From an uncultured Saprospiraceae bacterium (GTDB lineage: Bacteria > Bacteroidota > Bacteroidia > Chitinophagales > Saprospiraceae), in NCBI GenBank assembly GCA_937942465.1, contig CALDEO010000145.1:1-7305 (forward strand): a DNA stretch of 7,305 nt. The letters are read 5' to 3'. The notes under the pieces were generated by a model. The model was given only the letters and a program-made list of their open reading frames with translations, ran no database searches and was not told the DNA's origin. This document shows positions 6,178-7,305 of the stretch, one piece after another. Numbering within the stretch: position 1 is the first letter of the stretch; each line of letters opens with the position of its first letter. The translations under genes and the position numbers were made by a program.

Positions 6178-7305
6178 ATGAATATCATACAAAAACTCGG
6201 TATAGGTTTATTCATTGTAGCATTGCTGATATTCACAGCGATGCTAGGCATTGGTTATAATAAACTATCACTATCAGATCTCAACATTGATAATGCCGAT
6301 CATAAAGCAGCTATCATTAAAGCAGCAGAAGGAGAAGACTTTTTTGGTAAAGAGATAAACTCCGTTGCATTCATATCGAAATACAAAAGTATACTAAAGG
6401 AGGCGAGCCAAAATCTTAATAACACCTGGACTAACAACCCACCCGAAAATACTGAAGAGTGGACTTACAAACTGCAAGACTGGCAAATATCCAAATATGT
6501 TTCTTCATCAATTGCAAGTACCGCTAATGGACCTGTACAGCAAAACCCCTGGTTGTTTTTTGGACTTACATTTGGCTTAGCCATCTTAGGAGGTCTACTT
6601 TATATCATACCATTATTTGGCAAAACACCCGGCATTAAGCATGATGGGATCTATCATGATCCACTTACAAGAGGCCTTAAACTTAATATCCGATCGGCAT
6701 TTTTGTTTACAGCATACTTCGGTATTTTAATATGGGGATTTTTAAAATTACAAAACCTTTTCTGGCCCATAGTGACTCTTGGAGTTGCTGGCCTTATCAC
6801 ATATTTGGTGTTTATAAAAGATAGATCTAAAGGCAATGATCCACAACGTAGCGCCTCACCTACTAATACAGCGTGGCTCGGTGTGATCGCTGGAACATAC
6901 CTTATCGGATTTTATATACTTTTATACTGGGCACCATCCTACATCCAGAACTGGATAGACATGGTAAACCCTATGAGTCATATGCTCAGTGGTGGAGATG
7001 CTAGTCAGTGGTTTTTATATGGTCTTATGTACTCTGTCATCGTATTGGTGATGGGTATCCGTATGATGTCTAAATACCAACACAACAAGTATCAGCAGAT
7101 AAGAACTGCCTCTGTGACGTTTTTCCAACTATCATTTGCATTTCTGATTCCTGAGATCCTTGTACGTATGAATCAACCGTGGTTTGATTTCAAAAATATA
7201 TGGCCTCTTGACTATGATTTTTTCTATGCATACAATCTAGAAAACCTAACCCAAAGTGGTAGCCTCGGACTATTCATGCTTATATGGGGTATCGTATTGA
7301 TCATC
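6178..7305 (+). CDS. Polytopic membrane protein, N-terminal 376 aa (3' end outside window); probably the membrane part of a redox (4Fe-4S type) protein
   Basis: The reading frame is open from the ATG at 6178 to the window edge with no stop, 376 codons. Residues 7-28 form a first membrane segment, followed by a hydrophilic loop of about 95 residues (28-123) that should face the periplasm. Further membrane segments lie at about 124-147, 172-189, 194-213, 233-255, 277-297, 312-330 and from 362 onward. A Trp/Tyr-rich stretch QPWFDFKNIWPLDYDFFY (333-350) lies between the last two. From memory, Bacteroidota carry a long 4Fe-4S protein of this shape next to such a flavoprotein, with a NapH/NosR-like polyferredoxin region in the C-terminal half. 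No cysteine occurs in the visible part, so this cannot be confirmed here. The 3-bp gap to the flavoprotein gene indicates one operon and a shared electron-transfer role. Being an incomplete frame, it is easily overlooked. The start is supported by the hydrophobic N terminus and the tight spacing. Coding is certain; the redox assignment is inference. Confidence 0.8.
   Translation, partial: MNIIQKLGIGLFIVALLIFTAMLGIGYNKLSLSDLNIDNADHKAAIIKAAEGEDFFGKEINSVAFISKYKSILKEASQNLNNTWTNNPPENTEEWTYKLQDWQISKYVSSSIASTANGPVQQNPWLFFGLTFGLAILGGLLYIIPLFGKTPGIKHDGIYHDPLTRGLKLNIRSAFLFTAYFGILIWGFLKLQNLFWPIVTLGVAGLITYLVFIKDRSKGNDPQRSASPTNTAWLGVIAGTYLIGFYILLYWAPSYIQNWIDMVNPMSHMLSGGDASQWFLYGLMYSVIVLVMGIRMMSKYQHNKYQQIRTASVTFFQLSFAFLIPEILVRMNQPWFDFKNIWPLDYDFFYAYNLENLTQSGSLGLFMLIWGIVLII

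Noticed and set aside
6654..6836. Minus-strand frame of 60 codons
   Set aside because: It lies opposite the membrane protein gene, whose plus-strand frame stays open for 376 codons with a clear hydrophobic pattern.

Overview
The window reads as chromosomal DNA from a member of the Bacteroidota, possibly marine. Three things point there: two secreted proteins end in type IX secretion (T9SS) type A sorting domains (a YPNP or SPNP start and a Lys-rich tail); one has the Omp28-type TWCxWCP thioredoxin-like segment; and translation starts follow A-rich leaders without Shine-Dalgarno sequences, with one TAnnTTTG -7 promoter element. The DNA is AT-rich. The genus cannot be read from this sequence. 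No mobile element, CRISPR array, tRNA or rRNA was seen.

Layout. Positions 22-1170 (minus) encode the DNA polymerase III delta' subunit (holB). It diverges across 84 bp from a 6-pyruvoyl/6-carboxytetrahydropterin synthase family gene at 1255-1662 (plus). That gene converges on a short T9SS cargo gene at 1842-2519 (minus), with a strong bidirectional terminator hairpin at 1781-1814 between them. A second, much larger T9SS cargo gene follows at 2699-4603 (minus): an adhesin-like jelly-roll domain, a beta-sandwich, an Omp28/thioredoxin-like domain and a sorting domain. It has its own terminator at 2627-2663, and the short cargo gene has its own candidate promoter, so the two cargo genes are probably separate transcripts.

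From 4828 to the right edge lies a plus-strand operon. An FAD/NAD(P)-dependent oxidoreductase (4828-6174) is followed after 3 bp by a polytopic membrane protein (6178 to beyond 7305) that is cut by the window edge. The pairing suggests a membrane-bound electron-transfer module, with the soluble flavoprotein as likely electron donor. The best candidate for a less well described system is this operon, but its diagnostic part, including any Fe-S motifs and further redox genes, lies outside the window. All intergenic stretches are shorter than 300 bp.
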